A DNA stretch of 64,000 bases from Diploptera punctata (GCA_030220185.1 JASPKZ010009732.1:1-64000), one strand, 5' to 3'; positions 41,870 to 52,185 are shown, counted from the stretch's first letter. Notes: generated by a model not told the origin, from the sequence alone. Translations and numbers: made by a program.

Positions 41870-42781
41870 ACAAATCAAGTAGTAGTGGAAGATCCGATAT
41901 TTAATGAAGTTTGCCAAATAATAAACAAATTAAAGATAAATAAGGCACCTGGTCCAGATAATATTCCCCAGAGTTAATTAAGTTTTGGTGGTAGAAATTT
42001 GAAACAGAAATTATATGTACTAATAAAGGATATTTGGAAAGAAAACAAAATGCCAGATCAATGGAAAAAATATTGATTTTTCCTATTTACAAGAAAGGCG
42101 ATTAATTATTATGCTCTAATTATAGATCTATTACTCTTCTGAATGTCCATCCATCCATAGTAATTCTACCAGAGGGTAGGTCCTTCACTGCAATCATAGC
42201 AGTGACAAGGCAGCACGCTACCTCGAGACCACAGCGGTGGATCTTCTGAATATAGCTTACAACATTTTTGCTATACTATTAAATAAAAGACTGATTGAAA
42301 TAATACAGAATAAATTATAAGGTTATTATCAAATGGGATTCCGTGAAAATAGATCCACGAAAGATATATTTTTATAATAAGGCAAATATTTGAGAAATGT
42401 TATGAATATAAGATATATTTACATAATATATTCATATATTATACTCAGGCATTTGATCCTGTTGGAAGAAATATTTTGATTGTCTAAAATGTTATAATGT
42501 GCTTCAAAAACTGATTCAATTAATATAATTGACTTTAACTGACACGACTGCAAGAGTCCAAATAAACAACAATATTAGTGAAAGTTTTATGATTTAAACA
42601 GGAGTAAAACAGGGAGATCCATTATCAGCCACTTTGTTTGGTTTGATGAATGATTATATTTTTTAATCGTATGGAATTAAGAGGAAATATTTCAACTAAA
42701 CTTAAACAATATATAGCATATGCATACGATATAATGATATCAGCAAAAACAAAACAAGCACTAATAGAAACTTTCATAAAT
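41870..42781 (+). pseudogene. LINE-C reverse transcriptase remnant
   Basis: Reverse transcriptase finger and palm motifs are recognisable (see the LINE-C entry) but spread over all three frames with many stops. A SINE-1 derivative splits the stretch between YRSITLLN and LLNIAYN at 42145-42241. Confidence 0.7.
42145..42241 (-). repeat. SINE-1 deletion derivative with 10-bp duplication
   Basis: Only the first 40 bp of the tRNA-like head and the last 55 bp of the SINE remain, joined at cttgtcac/tgctatga. Flanking repeats tcttctgaat at 42135-42144 and 42242-42251 are identical, so this short form itself appears to have moved. Confidence 0.85.
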
Positions 42782-42784
42782 CAT

Positions 42785-43125
42785 AATGAGAAGTTAGACT
42801 TATGACTGTCTTTTATTTTGGTGCCACACACAAACAGTTGATTGATATATACTATGTGCATTGCAACCTTACCTTTTATTACATAAAAATCCGCTCCCTA
42901 TTCATTAGTAGGGCTAGAATTGTTATGTAATAAAATATAAGATTGCAATACAGATATTATATATTATTCCATTGTTTGTAGTGAAACTAAGACAAAAGAC
43001 AGCCAGAAGTCTTATTTCTCATAATACTATTCAACTGTTTGTACGTGAAACCAAAACAAAACACAGTCGCAAGTCTAACTTCTCATTATACTGCGTTGCA
43101 ATCTTCACTTTTAGTACATACAAAA
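42785..43125. repeat. family F palindromic repeat
   Basis: Arms mirror each other (gttagacttatgactgtctt; aagacagccagaagtc) around a centre near 42905 (gctccctattcattagtagg). Same family as 7390-8300. Confidence 0.7.
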
Positions 43126-43234
43126 TCCTAGCTCTAATCATTAGAAACGCCACTGCATTTTCCGTGTATTGTATTTTCCTAGATTTTCATACAGGTAAAT
43201 TATTGGGAAGACCGCGTTACAAAGTAAACTGACG

Positions 43235-43247
43235 GTTGCCTAGCAAC
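43235..43247. promoter_or_regulatory. RFX X-box-like palindrome
   Basis: GTTGCCTAGCAAC is a near-perfect RFX-type X-box (RYYNYY, 1-3 nt, RRNRAC). No promoter or gene is recognised next to it. A variant GTCGCCTAGCAAC is at 56052-56064. Chance occurrence cannot be excluded. Confidence 0.3.
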
Positions 43248-43599
43248 AAACTAATGAGGCTTTGGAAAACGATAATATGTGTGACGCTGACAGCAAACAT
43301 TTTAATGACGTGGGTTAGTTGGTCTGAATGAACAGGTTTAAACAGATACTTTGAAGCTGGCTGCAACAAACTGTAGTAACATCTCGTTCCTCTAATTAAT
43401 TACTGTTAATTAAATTGTCCGCGCTATAGTTTGTGAATTGTTTAGATTATTCAAACTCCTGGAATTGTAAGGTTTTGTTCAATTACAACTTGATACACTT
43501 TAATTACAACTTAGTTTGCATCTTATTTTCAAAACTAATTTTACAGTTTCTATTCAACTTACTCATTTAAAACATATTCACTCATTTTTCTCTCCCTTT

Positions 43600-43973
43600 T
43601 TCTTTCAAGGGAACTGTCAACCATTGCATGCCGAAACCTACCTTCAAATTCCTCCCAGAGAAGCGTTTGTGACGTACAAATGCCGTGTCCAAAAAAGTTA
43701 TGGTTAACTGCAAGGCACAGAAATCGAAGCCAGATCACAATACCAACAACTGATGCGAAGCAAATGGACGTCACTTCGTGAGTTGAGTGGAGTAGAGCGA
43801 GGCTGGACGCGGTGCGGACAGCAGGAAATGAGGCTTATCCAATCCACTAATTCAGAACTTCTATCACTTCCCCACAGTTTAAATGAGATATTTGTCACTG
43901 GATTTTAGTGGCTTGCAGATAAAAGCGGCAGTGACAAGGCAGCACGCTACCACGAGATCACACGCGGTGGACT
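43600..43973. repeat. family I copy and SINE-1 scrap
   Basis: 43612-43870 matches 24600-24895 in the opposite orientation (gaactgtcaaccattgcatg; ccgaaacctaccttcaaatt). 43930-43972 is a minus-strand SINE-1 head scrap (aaggcagcacgctacc). Confidence 0.55.
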
Positions 43974-44039
43974 TATTTATAGAATTTCATAAATTTTATG
44001 CTTTAACAGTTAATAAAAATAGTAATACTAATTAAAATA

Positions 44040-44569
44040 CAGGGTGTCCCATTCAAAAACTCCCACATTTTAATTAGTCATAACTAACAAAGTATGCAGA
44101 ATTATGAAATGAGGTTGGTATTAAACGAAACAGAAACTCGAAGAATTTTCATTGCCACATATTAAAACACCTCTATATGTGCACAATTTCTTCAATCTTT
44201 TCTTCTGAAATACGTGCACGAGCACCTGCTGATTCTTTTTTAACGCTTACAGTCACCAGAAACTTCTCAAGCCATGTCTTAATGGTCTTCCCATCAGGTG
44301 CATTCCCTCCATATTCTCTCCGGTAATTTCTTTGCACTATAATTATTGACTTCGTCTCTGCGTACCAGAAAACAGTTTGTGCTAGTTGCTGAGAAGTCGC
44401 CATTTTTTATGTCATTGTCCAACATGCGACAGATGAATTAACTGCAACAACGAAAACAAAAATTCTTTGAGTTTCTCTTTCTTTTTAACACCAACCTCAT
44501 TTCATAATTCCGCATATTTTGAGAGTTATGATTAATTAAAATGTGAGAGGGTTTGAATGGGACACGGTG
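44040..44569 (-). mobile_element. Tc1/mariner-type element keeping only the HTH
   Basis: TIRs of about 100 bp (agggtgtcccattcaaaaac and mirror) are flanked by TA (44038-44039 and 44570-44571). The minus-strand frame 44173-44403 starts MATSQQLAQTVFWYAETKS and reads NYRREYGGNAPDGKTIKTWL, then KKESAGARARISEEKIEEI: a helix-turn-helix of the DUF4817-like type. The catalytic domain is cleanly absent, and the small frame is still intact. Confidence 0.8.
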
Positions 44570-44574
44570 TATAT

Positions 44575-44980
44575 TTATAATTGATAAATGCGTACTAAAT
44601 TAGTAGGGCCTAAACCTGAATCTGTCTAAGATATATTTTTAGAACCTATTTTGAATGTGAACAGAACTTATTTTAGGCAGCTAATATAAGATTTTTGTAT
44701 CCTAAAAATCCGAGGTCTAGTTTTCATGTAATAATGTTGACCGATGATAGGGATAGTGTGAGGTTGTGATATTTTATATCACGAGAGCTTAATAATAATT
44801 CTTGTGGGACAGTTTCCGCAGTAAGCTGTTGTTTTATCACAAATGAAACAATTGGTTTCCCTGGAGAAAATAACAATGCTCCCTCTTCTCTGATTTAAAG
44901 CTAATTTAAAATTCTCAACCCCATGTAATGCGAACATCGTCCTGCAAGTCAGGTTATAGAAATGCCCTCCTCAGACCCAA
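44575..44980. other. no recognisable feature
   Basis: No frame or repeat match found. Confidence 0.4.
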
Positions 44981-44984
44981 CAAG

Positions 44985-45290
44985 GTCACCTTTATTATTT
45001 ATGTACTTAGCCTGGTGGAGTTAAAGCCATATGGTCTTTTCTTCCACTCGCCAGGACAAACATAAGTTACATTCAGATTAAAAAATCAGGATAATATGTA
45101 TTAGAAACTAAATGATTAGCCTATTTGGTCAAACTGAACAATAATAAAAGTAATATATAATAACTCAAAACAGTTAATGATAATTAAAATCATAACTAGT
45201 AAAATAGGCCTAATATAGGCCTATACACAAAGGTATATAGCTCCTATCTACATATGTGAAAATTACAAGGGAAGTAATAAAACGTAATGA
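44985..45290 (-). repeat. LINE-B 3' UTR fragment
   Basis: agcctggtggagttaaagcc, cttccactcgccaggacaaa and the following AT-rich stretch are the mirror of 39800-40080. Confidence 0.75.
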
Positions 45291-45393
45291 ATTAATCTAT
45301 CGCTTTTATGTATATTTCTAAACTGAGCGGTAAAGTCGATTTGTTGCGACTTTCATCTCTTCATCTCTCATAATAATCATTATATATTTAACT

Positions 45394-45797
45394 TTATCGG
45401 CCGCGGTGGACTAGTGGTTAAGCTCCTTGCCTCTGGTCCCGAGGGTGGCAGGTTCAAACCCGGCCGGGATCGATGGGTTTTTTAGGATGGAAAAAATCCA
45501 TGGAGCTAGTCCTCCGGGAGGGACTTTAAGCCGTGGGTCCCGAGTCTGAAGATTTTCAGGCTCGTAAAGGATTCTTAAGCCTGAATGAAAAGGCCTCTAA
45601 GCAAAATTTACCGAATTTTCCCGTCCTAGTACTACCTTGGTTTCTTAGATGTCAGTATGAGGCGGAACGCTGACTGCGGACCACTCAAATTACATCTATA
45701 CGAAAACAAGTGTAACTAAAGTAGTATGGTTCAAATGCTTCCCTGTAGGGGGAGAGCGCCTAAATCTCTGTTAAGGGAAACATGGGCTTACACGAAG
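45394..45797 (+). repeat. SINE-2, complete, 12-bp target duplication
   Basis: Identical direct repeats atatatttaact lie at 45382-45393 and 45798-45809. The 404-bp element starts ttatcggccgcggtgg with A-box-like tagtggttaag and box B GGTTCAAACCC, then a body with agggactttaagccgtgg, and ends in a long tail (cgcctaaatctctgttaagg). It gives the reference structure for the other copies. Confidence 0.9.
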
Positions 45798-45809
45798 ATA
45801 TATTTAACT

Positions 45810-46460
45810 CTAACTCATTGGCTCTATCGAACCTGTAGGTTCATGGGCGCGCATACATAAGATCTCCATACATCCCTATCCTGAGCTAATGTTTTTCAAT
45901 TATCCCCTGTATAATCAACTTCCCTCAAATCATGGATAATCTTATTCTCCCACTTCATTCTTGGTTTTTTTCTTCTGGTTTTCCTACTAGAAACTTCTAT
46001 GCACCTCTTTCATCCCACATACGTGCCACATGTCCTGCCCATCGCAGTCTACGAGACATAACTGTTCTTATTATAGGCTATGGTCCACCGCTGTGGTCTC
46101 GAGGTAGCGTGCTGCCTTGTCACGCAGCGGGCCCGAGTTCGATCCCCGGTCGGGGCAGTTTTTCTGGGTGAGGTTTTTATCGGGGTTTTTCCTCACCTGT
46201 AAGACAAATGTCAGGAAAACTTTAAGGCCCAAACGGTCCCCGAAATCATATGGCTATCACACATCATCATCATCATCACCATCCTTCACCGGTGAGGAAA
46301 GCAACGGGAAGCTACACACCTACAATTCCCTAGTAAAGCTGCAAGCATAGCATGAAAATGCTATGAGTGCAGTGAAAGAGCTACCTTCGGGCAGAATACT
46401 AAGGATGGATGGATTAATGGCTATCTGGCTTCCTATATATGTCATATGCTCACTATATGT
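45810..46460 (-). pseudogene. LINE-A copy split by SINE-1
   Basis: LINE-A from the 3' tail (ggctctatcgaacctgtagg) to the IIRTV-coding region at 46083. It then resumes at about 46413 (ggctatctggcttcctatat) after the SINE. Confidence 0.7.
46084..46412 (+). repeat. SINE-1, full length
   Basis: Reference copy: head 46084-46160 (box B GTTCGATCCCCGG), middle with gacaaatgtcaggaaaac, a catcatcat tract, tail to gaatactaaggatggatgg. Possible short flanking repeat ggctat. Inserted in LINE-A. Confidence 0.9.
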
Positions 46461-46478
46461 ATTATGTTATATATATAT

Positions 46479-46512
<34 letters not shown>
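46459..46512. repeat. (AT)n microsatellite
   Basis: About 22 AT/TA units with one interruption. Confidence 0.95.
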
Positions 46513-46514
<2 letters not shown>

Positions 46515-46890
46515 TCTCCAAATGCCCCAGGTTGTCATTTCGACATTTCTGGTGTTCTCTTCTGACATGGCTTACTTGTAACCCACTTCTGAGGTTGGGG
46601 CGCCTGGAAGGGGGGGTCACCCTGCCCAGATGATATGAGAGTTGATGATGATGGTGGTAATGATGCGCCAGGAGAGGCCTTGAACTAAACTTAAGCTTAT
46701 TAGGCGAATATGGTATTGATGATTATGATGGCTTGATGGTGTTCGGGGACGGTTTGGGCCTTAACATTTTCTGACATTTATCTTACAGGCGAGGAAAAAC
46801 CCCAAAATAACTTCACCCAGGAAACTTCTCCCGACCGGGGATCGATCCCGAGCCCGCTGCGTAGCAAGGCAGCACGCTACCTCGATATAT
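46510..46890 (-). repeat. SINE-1B copy
   Basis: Minus strand, 5' to 3': SINE-1 head and middle (46890-46730), then the alternate tail (gcgccaggagag region, ggttggggcgcctggaa) to a T-run at 46511. The order is the same as at 47547-47933. Confidence 0.75.
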
Positions 46891-47049
46891 ATTGCAAGAT
46901 ATAAACAATTTTTGGTACTTATGAATGTTGTCATGAATCGTAACAACGTATTACAAATAGTTATTAATACTAGTGCTACTTTGTTTGCGGGAATTCTCTT
47001 TGGTTGTCAAGTTTGCTATTTTGTTTACGGTTCCATAACAACCAAGTAT

Positions 47050-47500
47050 ACTTACTCTTACTCACTGGCACTATCGAACCCGTAGGTTCATGGCCGCGCG
47101 GACATAAACTCTCCATACATCCCTATCCTGAGATAATGCTTTCCAATCATTCCCTGTATAATCTACTTCCCTCAAATCATAGTTAATGTTGTTCTCCCAC
47201 CTCATTCTTGGTTTACCAACTGGGCGTTTTCCCTCTGGCTTTCCTACAAGAAGCTTCCATGCACGTGTTTCATTCCCCATACGCGCAACATGTCCTGCCA
47301 TCGCAGTCTACAAGACTTAACTGTTCTTATTATATCTGGCTTCCTATACAGATCATGTAGTTCATTGTTATGTAGTCTTCTCCATTCACCTGTCTGTTCA
47401 TCTCTCTTTGGTCCAAAAATTGTCCTAAGTACTTTATTCTCAAATACTCGTAATCTCCTTTCCTCCCTTAAAGTAAGAGTCCAAGTATACACGATTCATT
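47050..47500 (-). pseudogene. LINE-A ORF2 C-terminal region
   Basis: Two overlapping frames, 47071-47301 (VARMGNETRAWKLLVGKP) and 47244-47492 (MYTWTLTLREERRLRVFENK, RTIFGPKRDEQTGEWRRL), separated by one frameshift. This is among the best-preserved LINE-A tails here. Confidence 0.75.
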
Positions 47501-47546
47501 TTCAATCTATAACATTAATGATAGAAACATGGATTTCAGTTAAAAT

Positions 47547-47933
47547 ATTTTTTTTGCAAATGCCGCAGGTTGTCTTTCGACATTCCTGGTTTTCTCTCCT
47601 GGCATGACGAACTTGTAACCCACTTCTGAGGTTGGGGCGTCTGGAAGGCGGGGTTACGTTGCCTCGATGATATGATGGATGGTGATGATAGTGGTGCGCC
47701 AGGAGAGTCCCTAATCCTAAACTTAATCTAAGATGAATATGAATGATGATGATTGCGATGGACATATGATTTCGGGGACCGTTTGGGCCTTAAAGTTTTT
47801 CTGACATTTGTCTTAGAGGTGAGGAAAAACCCCGATAAAACCTCACCCAGAAAAACTGTCCCGACCGGGGATCGAACCCGGGCCCGCTGCGTGACATGGC
47901 AGCACGCTACCTCGAGACCACAGCGGTGGACTT
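47547..47933 (-). repeat. SINE-1B copy
   Basis: Same head, middle and alternate tail as 46510-46890, and more complete at the head (ctcgagaccacagcggtgga). Confidence 0.8.
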
Positions 47934-48039
47934 CAGAAGAGTAATAGGTCTATATTTAGAGCATAATAATTTGTCGCCTTAGTTATCATAATATTATCAA
48001 ATTAATATCAGGTTTTATCATGCAAATAGTAGTATGCAA

Positions 48040-48350
48040 TTTATTTATATACAGGCTTAGAATGGTTACACATATTTCTATGCCTAAAGTTCTATTTTCC
48101 TTCTCTAGTCGTCCCTATCCATCCACTCCATGTTCTCCAGTGCTCTTGCTCTTATTCCAGTTATTATTTCTCGCATCCATGAGTTTCGAGATCTTCTTTT
48201 CTTTCTTCTTCCAGGTGGACAACATTCCAATGGTTTTCTGGGTAACCTTTTTTCTTGCATTCGTCGTACATGCCCTTACCAATTTAATTGCTTATATCTT
48301 GTAGAATCTACCATTGAATTTATAATATTCATTTTTTTCTCGTACGACTT
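48040..48350 (-). pseudogene. LINE-K tail fragment
   Basis: The mirror of 55600-55760: ctcgcatccatgagtttcga encodes the RNSWM-type tail, and atatttctatgcctaaag the GTEIYV end. Frames are broken. Confidence 0.5.
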
Positions 48351-48419
48351 CATTTTTTTTTTAATTTTGAACATATTGCTGTTCTCCTCAAGAAATCCAT
48401 CTCCATCGACATAAGTGTT

Positions 48420-49075
48420 TGTTGAATTTCCATACTTCAGTTCCACAGGTGACAGTATTTCTCACTATTTAATTATATATTAGCAACTTATAGTATGCAA
48501 CACTGTTGTATTTAGTATTTTTACAAAAACTCACTTCCTACATTCGTATCACAATAAAGTTTTACTTAGACACAGAGGTTCATTATGAATTTTAAAATAT
48601 TTATTATTAAATTCAACTAGTTAAAAGCTGCACCATTCTGCACAATTATCCGTATAAACATGAACTTTTTGAATCGAAATAGAATGATATACAAAGCGCT
48701 GTAATGGAATGGAAGTTGGTACAACTCAATTTGTGTGTGTGGTTTAGGTTTTAGGGACTGAAATTCGATCAGGAACTGCGTATTTAATATAATGAACGCA
48801 CAATTAACTCTGCTGTGAAATTACATCCTGTTGTAATACACACGTTGCTTGGAATATATACTGAATTAATTCGAATTATACACAATAATGCGCTCTCAAT
48901 CCGATTTGTATCTGAAAGTAATGAAAGCACGGTTGTTTTCATTTTGTTGCCTTCAGATATTTGCGATTTATCGATTATACAATCGGCGTGCACAATGATG
49001 TAATATCATTTATAATATTGGACTTCAAGTAAATGTTAATAAAAAGTAAATATATAAATCACTTCCAAGCTAAGT
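48420..49075. other. no recognisable feature
   Basis: Overlapping 60-70-codon frames near 48784-49003 occur on both strands without recognisable motifs. Confidence 0.4.
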
Positions 49076-49363
49076 TTCAGTTGTAATGTAAACAAATCAG
49101 ATGTATGACTGCATTTTCATTGGTCGAATTATGGTATTACCTTTAAGCGTGTTAGAAAATGTAGTTCGCTCTCTAACACTCGAAATAAAGGCCATAAAAA
49201 TATATACAGGGCTATTCAGAAAGAAGGAACAGACTTCAAACATTTATTTCTTCCAAATTAGAGAAAATAGAAACATAGTGGAATGCAGGCTTTCACGGCC
49301 GGTAATCATGGTAATAAAAGATTCCGGGCTATGTGGCCGTGGTCTATAACTGGCGTTTTTCCA

Positions 49364-49398
49364 GACGTTTCTCCCTCAACTGCGGAGGGCATCTTCAG
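49364..49398 (-). ncRNA. hammerhead motif, stem III without loop
   Basis: Minus strand: CTGAAGA (49392-49398), stem II CCCTC/GAGGG (7-nt loop), GAAACGTC (49364-49371). ACGT pairs with itself, so stem III would form best between two molecules. The core is complete. Confidence 0.65.
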
Positions 49399-49421
49399 TG
49401 TCTACGACAGGGAAACAACAG

Positions 49422-49488
49422 CTGGAAGCGCTCGCCACTGAAGATGCCCTCCGCAGTTGAGGGAGAAAGCGTCTGGAAGAAACGCCAG
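49422..49488 (+). ncRNA. hammerhead motif with stem I and one core insertion
   Basis: Plus strand: stem I outer CTGG/CCAG and inner CCA/TGG with an internal loop, CTGAAGA (49438-49444), the same stem II, then GAAAGCGTC with one extra base instead of GAAACGTC. Probably impaired. Confidence 0.5.
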
Positions 49489-50534
49489 TTATAGACCATG
49501 GCCATATAGCCCGGAATCTTTTATTTTCCAAATAGAAACATAATTCCAACGTTCCTGGAAAGGGAAAAGTTTGAAGATGCGATCACGGCCGCATTGGCCT
49601 TAAAGTTATACATACGTGCATATGAACGGATGATAGATAGATGGATAGTTAATACAGGCTTAGTGAAGTAATGTGTTTCCCTTAGAAGGTCATATACCTC
49701 CCAGGTCACCAAATCTAACCCCGTGTGATTTTTATCTGTGAGGTTATGTGAAAAAACGGTGTTTTTATCCCCCCGATGCCTGACACTCTTGAAAATCTGC
49801 GACATCAAATTGTTGAAGCTGTGAATTCGATAACTACAGACCAATTGATTCATGTGTGGCAAGAAATGAGCCACCGTTTTGAAATTTGTCGTGTAACACA
49901 TGGTGCTCATATTGAATGCATAAAATAGTGACATTTGAACTTTTTTCTTTCCAGAAACGTTGTAATTATGTTTCTATTTTTTGTAGTTTGGAAGAAATAA
50001 ATGTTTGAAATCCGTTCCTTCTTTCTGAATAGCCCTGCATTATCTATCGAATATCTATGTAAGTTATATGGGAGAATCATAAAATATATAATTACAATTT
50101 AATACATTAAATAAGCATCGTTTTATTCTTACGTATGGGCAATACAGAATATGTTGGAATTTCAAATGCTTAAAAATCACAACATTCTGTAGAATTTCTT
50201 AAATATTGGAAAGCAAAGCATTAAAAAAGCGGAGGGAAACAAATAATTTATGTTTTCAAACCTGTAGTGAAAATATCCTACATTAGCCATTGCGGATATA
50301 GTGCAAATAATAGCAACATTTACAGGTGAGTCAGCATGGAACATCAATTCTGATAATAATGAAATTCTACCGGTAAATCGAGCTTATATATTGACATAAT
50401 GGAAAAAGCGCAAACGTCTAATAGGTAGGTCCATATAATTTTTTGTCATAAATAAATAATATATGGAAGGAAGTTCCTAATTATGGGTACCATCTTATGT
50501 TGTATTCTGTCTTATTTCCTATGGGTTTGACAGT

Positions 50535-51240
50535 GTCGTTGAGTTAGTTAGTCAATTATATATATATGTGTACAGTCAGTGGCGTGATCTATATCGACTC
50601 TTTTTATTATTTTTCGCTTTTATTAATGCCCAAATCATGCCCTTCGTGGATTATTTATTAGTTCTCTAATAGGCCTAATACCTAAACTCCACGGACATAT
50701 ACCATAACTTCTGAGATATATGATTATAGCTTTACTGCGACCTTCAACTTTTAATATTATAAATACACTAAGTCAAGATCGCGACAAATAAATAAGGAGA
50801 ACCGAATAAAGAATACTGAACATAATATATCAAAGCAGAGAGTCTACGCGCTGGGCCCGATTTTACGTAGACATGTTTCATTTCTTTATCTTAGCATATG
50901 CTATTCTTCACAGCCAACAACAACAATATAAATCAATGTAGATCTGGTCGTGGCAGAGGGATCCGCAACTTGGAATCTCTCGCCAAACTAAGGGTTCTAA
51001 TTCTCGAAGAAGACTGAACTACGTTCTCGTGTCGCTAGCACGGTACGTTCAGGAAAGACAGGCAGGGGAATAAGACACATCACAGAAAAAAAACAGTAAA
51101 GTCACGGCAAAATATACGAAAATACGCTTGCACAGTACATACATGTTATCCTCATTACGATCATCATTAACTTTTCTTATGTGCCTCAAGATGCCCTGAT
51201 ATGCCCACCATTGTTCTGACCTTCCTCTGAAACGCTTTTT
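50535..51240. other. no recognisable feature
   Basis: Includes a 78-codon minus frame (51049-51285) with RGRSEQWWAYQGILRHI. It vaguely resembles a LINE tail but is not assigned. Confidence 0.35.
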
Positions 51241-51244
51241 TTTA

Positions 51245-51365
51245 TTATTGATTATAGGGATTGTTGTCATCTCAACTTCTGTCAAAAAACGTTAAGTAAA
51301 AATTTATGAAACGGGTATTCTTCAAGTTACGATATATGGATGCGAAACATGGATGAAGCCATTTT
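51245..51365 (+). pseudogene. LINE-A upstream scrap
   Basis: ggattgttgtcatctcaact and tatggatgcgaaacatgg match 15825-15900 (the YGCxTW-coding region of LINE-A). Confidence 0.5.
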
Positions 51366-51547
51366 ACGAGTAACTTATTTGAAGCGGTAAGAATGAAAGG
51401 GATGTAAGTGATTTCTTCGCAAAAACTAGTTTGATGCATACTTACGTTCTTGAAGCATACATTTATTAGTGGCAAAGGGTTAAGCGTTAAGAATAGGTAA
51501 AGAATGATCGTTATATGTATTTTGTATTGTAAGCCTACGTTTTCGCT

Positions 51548-51835
51548 TTACAGAGATTTAGGCGCTCTCCCCCTAAGGGAAGGATTTGAACCATACTAAT
51601 TTAGTTACACTTGTTTTCGTATAGATATCATTTTGAGTGGTACGTGGTCAGCGTTCCGCCTCATACTGACATCTAGGAAACCAAGGTAGTACTAGGACGG
51701 GAAAATTCGGTAAATTTTGCTTAGAGGCCTTTTCATTCAGGCTTAAGGATTTTTTACGAGCCTGAAAATCTTCAGACATATAACGATCTTCAGACGACCC
51801 GAGTCTGAAGATCGTTATATGTTCAATTACAATTA
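51548..51835 (-). repeat. SINE-2 fragment ending in a hairpin
   Basis: Mirror of 45560-45780. It breaks off at 51775, where a 20-bp inverted repeat (acatataacgatcttcagac) with a 7-8-nt spacer replaces the rest of the SINE. Confidence 0.75.
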
Positions 51836-51884
51836 ACTGTAATTTTCTTATACAACTTCAACTTTAAATATGTTTTTCTCAGAC

Positions 51885-52185
51885 CAGCCTCATGGGCTAG
51901 TATTCAACGTTTCTGACTACAGTTCATGAGGTTCCGGGTTAGATTCCCGGTCAGACCATAGGAATTTTTTATTAAAGATAATTATTCCTGTGGTTGCCCA
52001 TGGTCTGGAATTTAGGTTAAGTTTAGGTTAAGGACTCTCCTGACGCCTCATTATCATTTATCACCAATCACATAATCCGCAATCTGCCTTCCAAGTGCCC
52101 TAATTAATGGATTACAGTTCAACCAATTACAGAGAGAGAAGCCAGGAATTCAATAAAAGACGACCTGGTGGCCTTGGAAAAAAAA

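Larger units (their letters stand above)
36100..42781 (+). mobile_element. LINE-C, RTE-like, heavily interrupted
   Basis: The endonuclease frame reads IGTWTVMT up to 36304 and continues at 40275 with LLKPGKMQEFSDKL once the hAT insertion is removed. A second stretch runs 41870-42781 and holds reverse transcriptase blocks: NKAPGPDNI, YNIFAILLNKRL, QMGFRENRSTKD, GVKQGDPLSATLFG and an eroded catalytic box (AYAYDI). It resembles RTE-type elements annotated as craniofacial-development-protein-2-like. Insertions: hAT (36305-40266), mariner-type (40727-41093), SINE-1 (42145-42241). The 5' limit is uncertain. Confidence 0.75.
49278..49529. repeat. palindromic hammerhead element, 13-bp target duplication
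   Basis: Identical direct repeats aaatagaaacata at 49265-49277 and 49530-49542. Arms of about 95 bp (ggctatgtggccgtggtcta; actgcggagggcatcttcag and mirrors). The left end alone has ggctttcacggccgg. Both arms hold hammerhead motifs directed outward. The host mariner element has the uninterrupted sequence at its other terminus, confirming the insertion. Confidence 0.9.
49207..50037 (+). mobile_element. Tc1/mariner-type element with transposase C-terminus
   Basis: TIRs over 70 bp (cagggctattcagaaagaag on both sides) begin with the usual CAGGG. The plus strand reads PPMPDTLENLRHQIVEAV, NSITTDQLIHVWQEM and SHRFEICRVTHGAHIECIK, the C-terminal region of IS630/Tc1/mariner transposases, preceded by a frameshifted SPDLTPCDF-like block. 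A palindromic element is inserted at 49278-49529. Confidence 0.8.
49080..50530 (+). mobile_element. family E copy split by a mariner-type element
   Basis: Family E sequence at 49080-49206 and 50038-50530, matching 13895-14890. The helix-turn-helix coding part (50220-50340) is more eroded than in the first copy. Confidence 0.55.

Noticed and set aside
45540..45570. CTGAAGA in the SINE-2 body as another hammerhead
   Set aside because: No GAAAC box or stem-II hairpin at the right distance; the match is only the seven-base box.
49521..49934. 137-codon minus-strand frame
   Set aside because: Antisense shadow of the transposase C-terminus encoded on the plus strand at 49690-49930.
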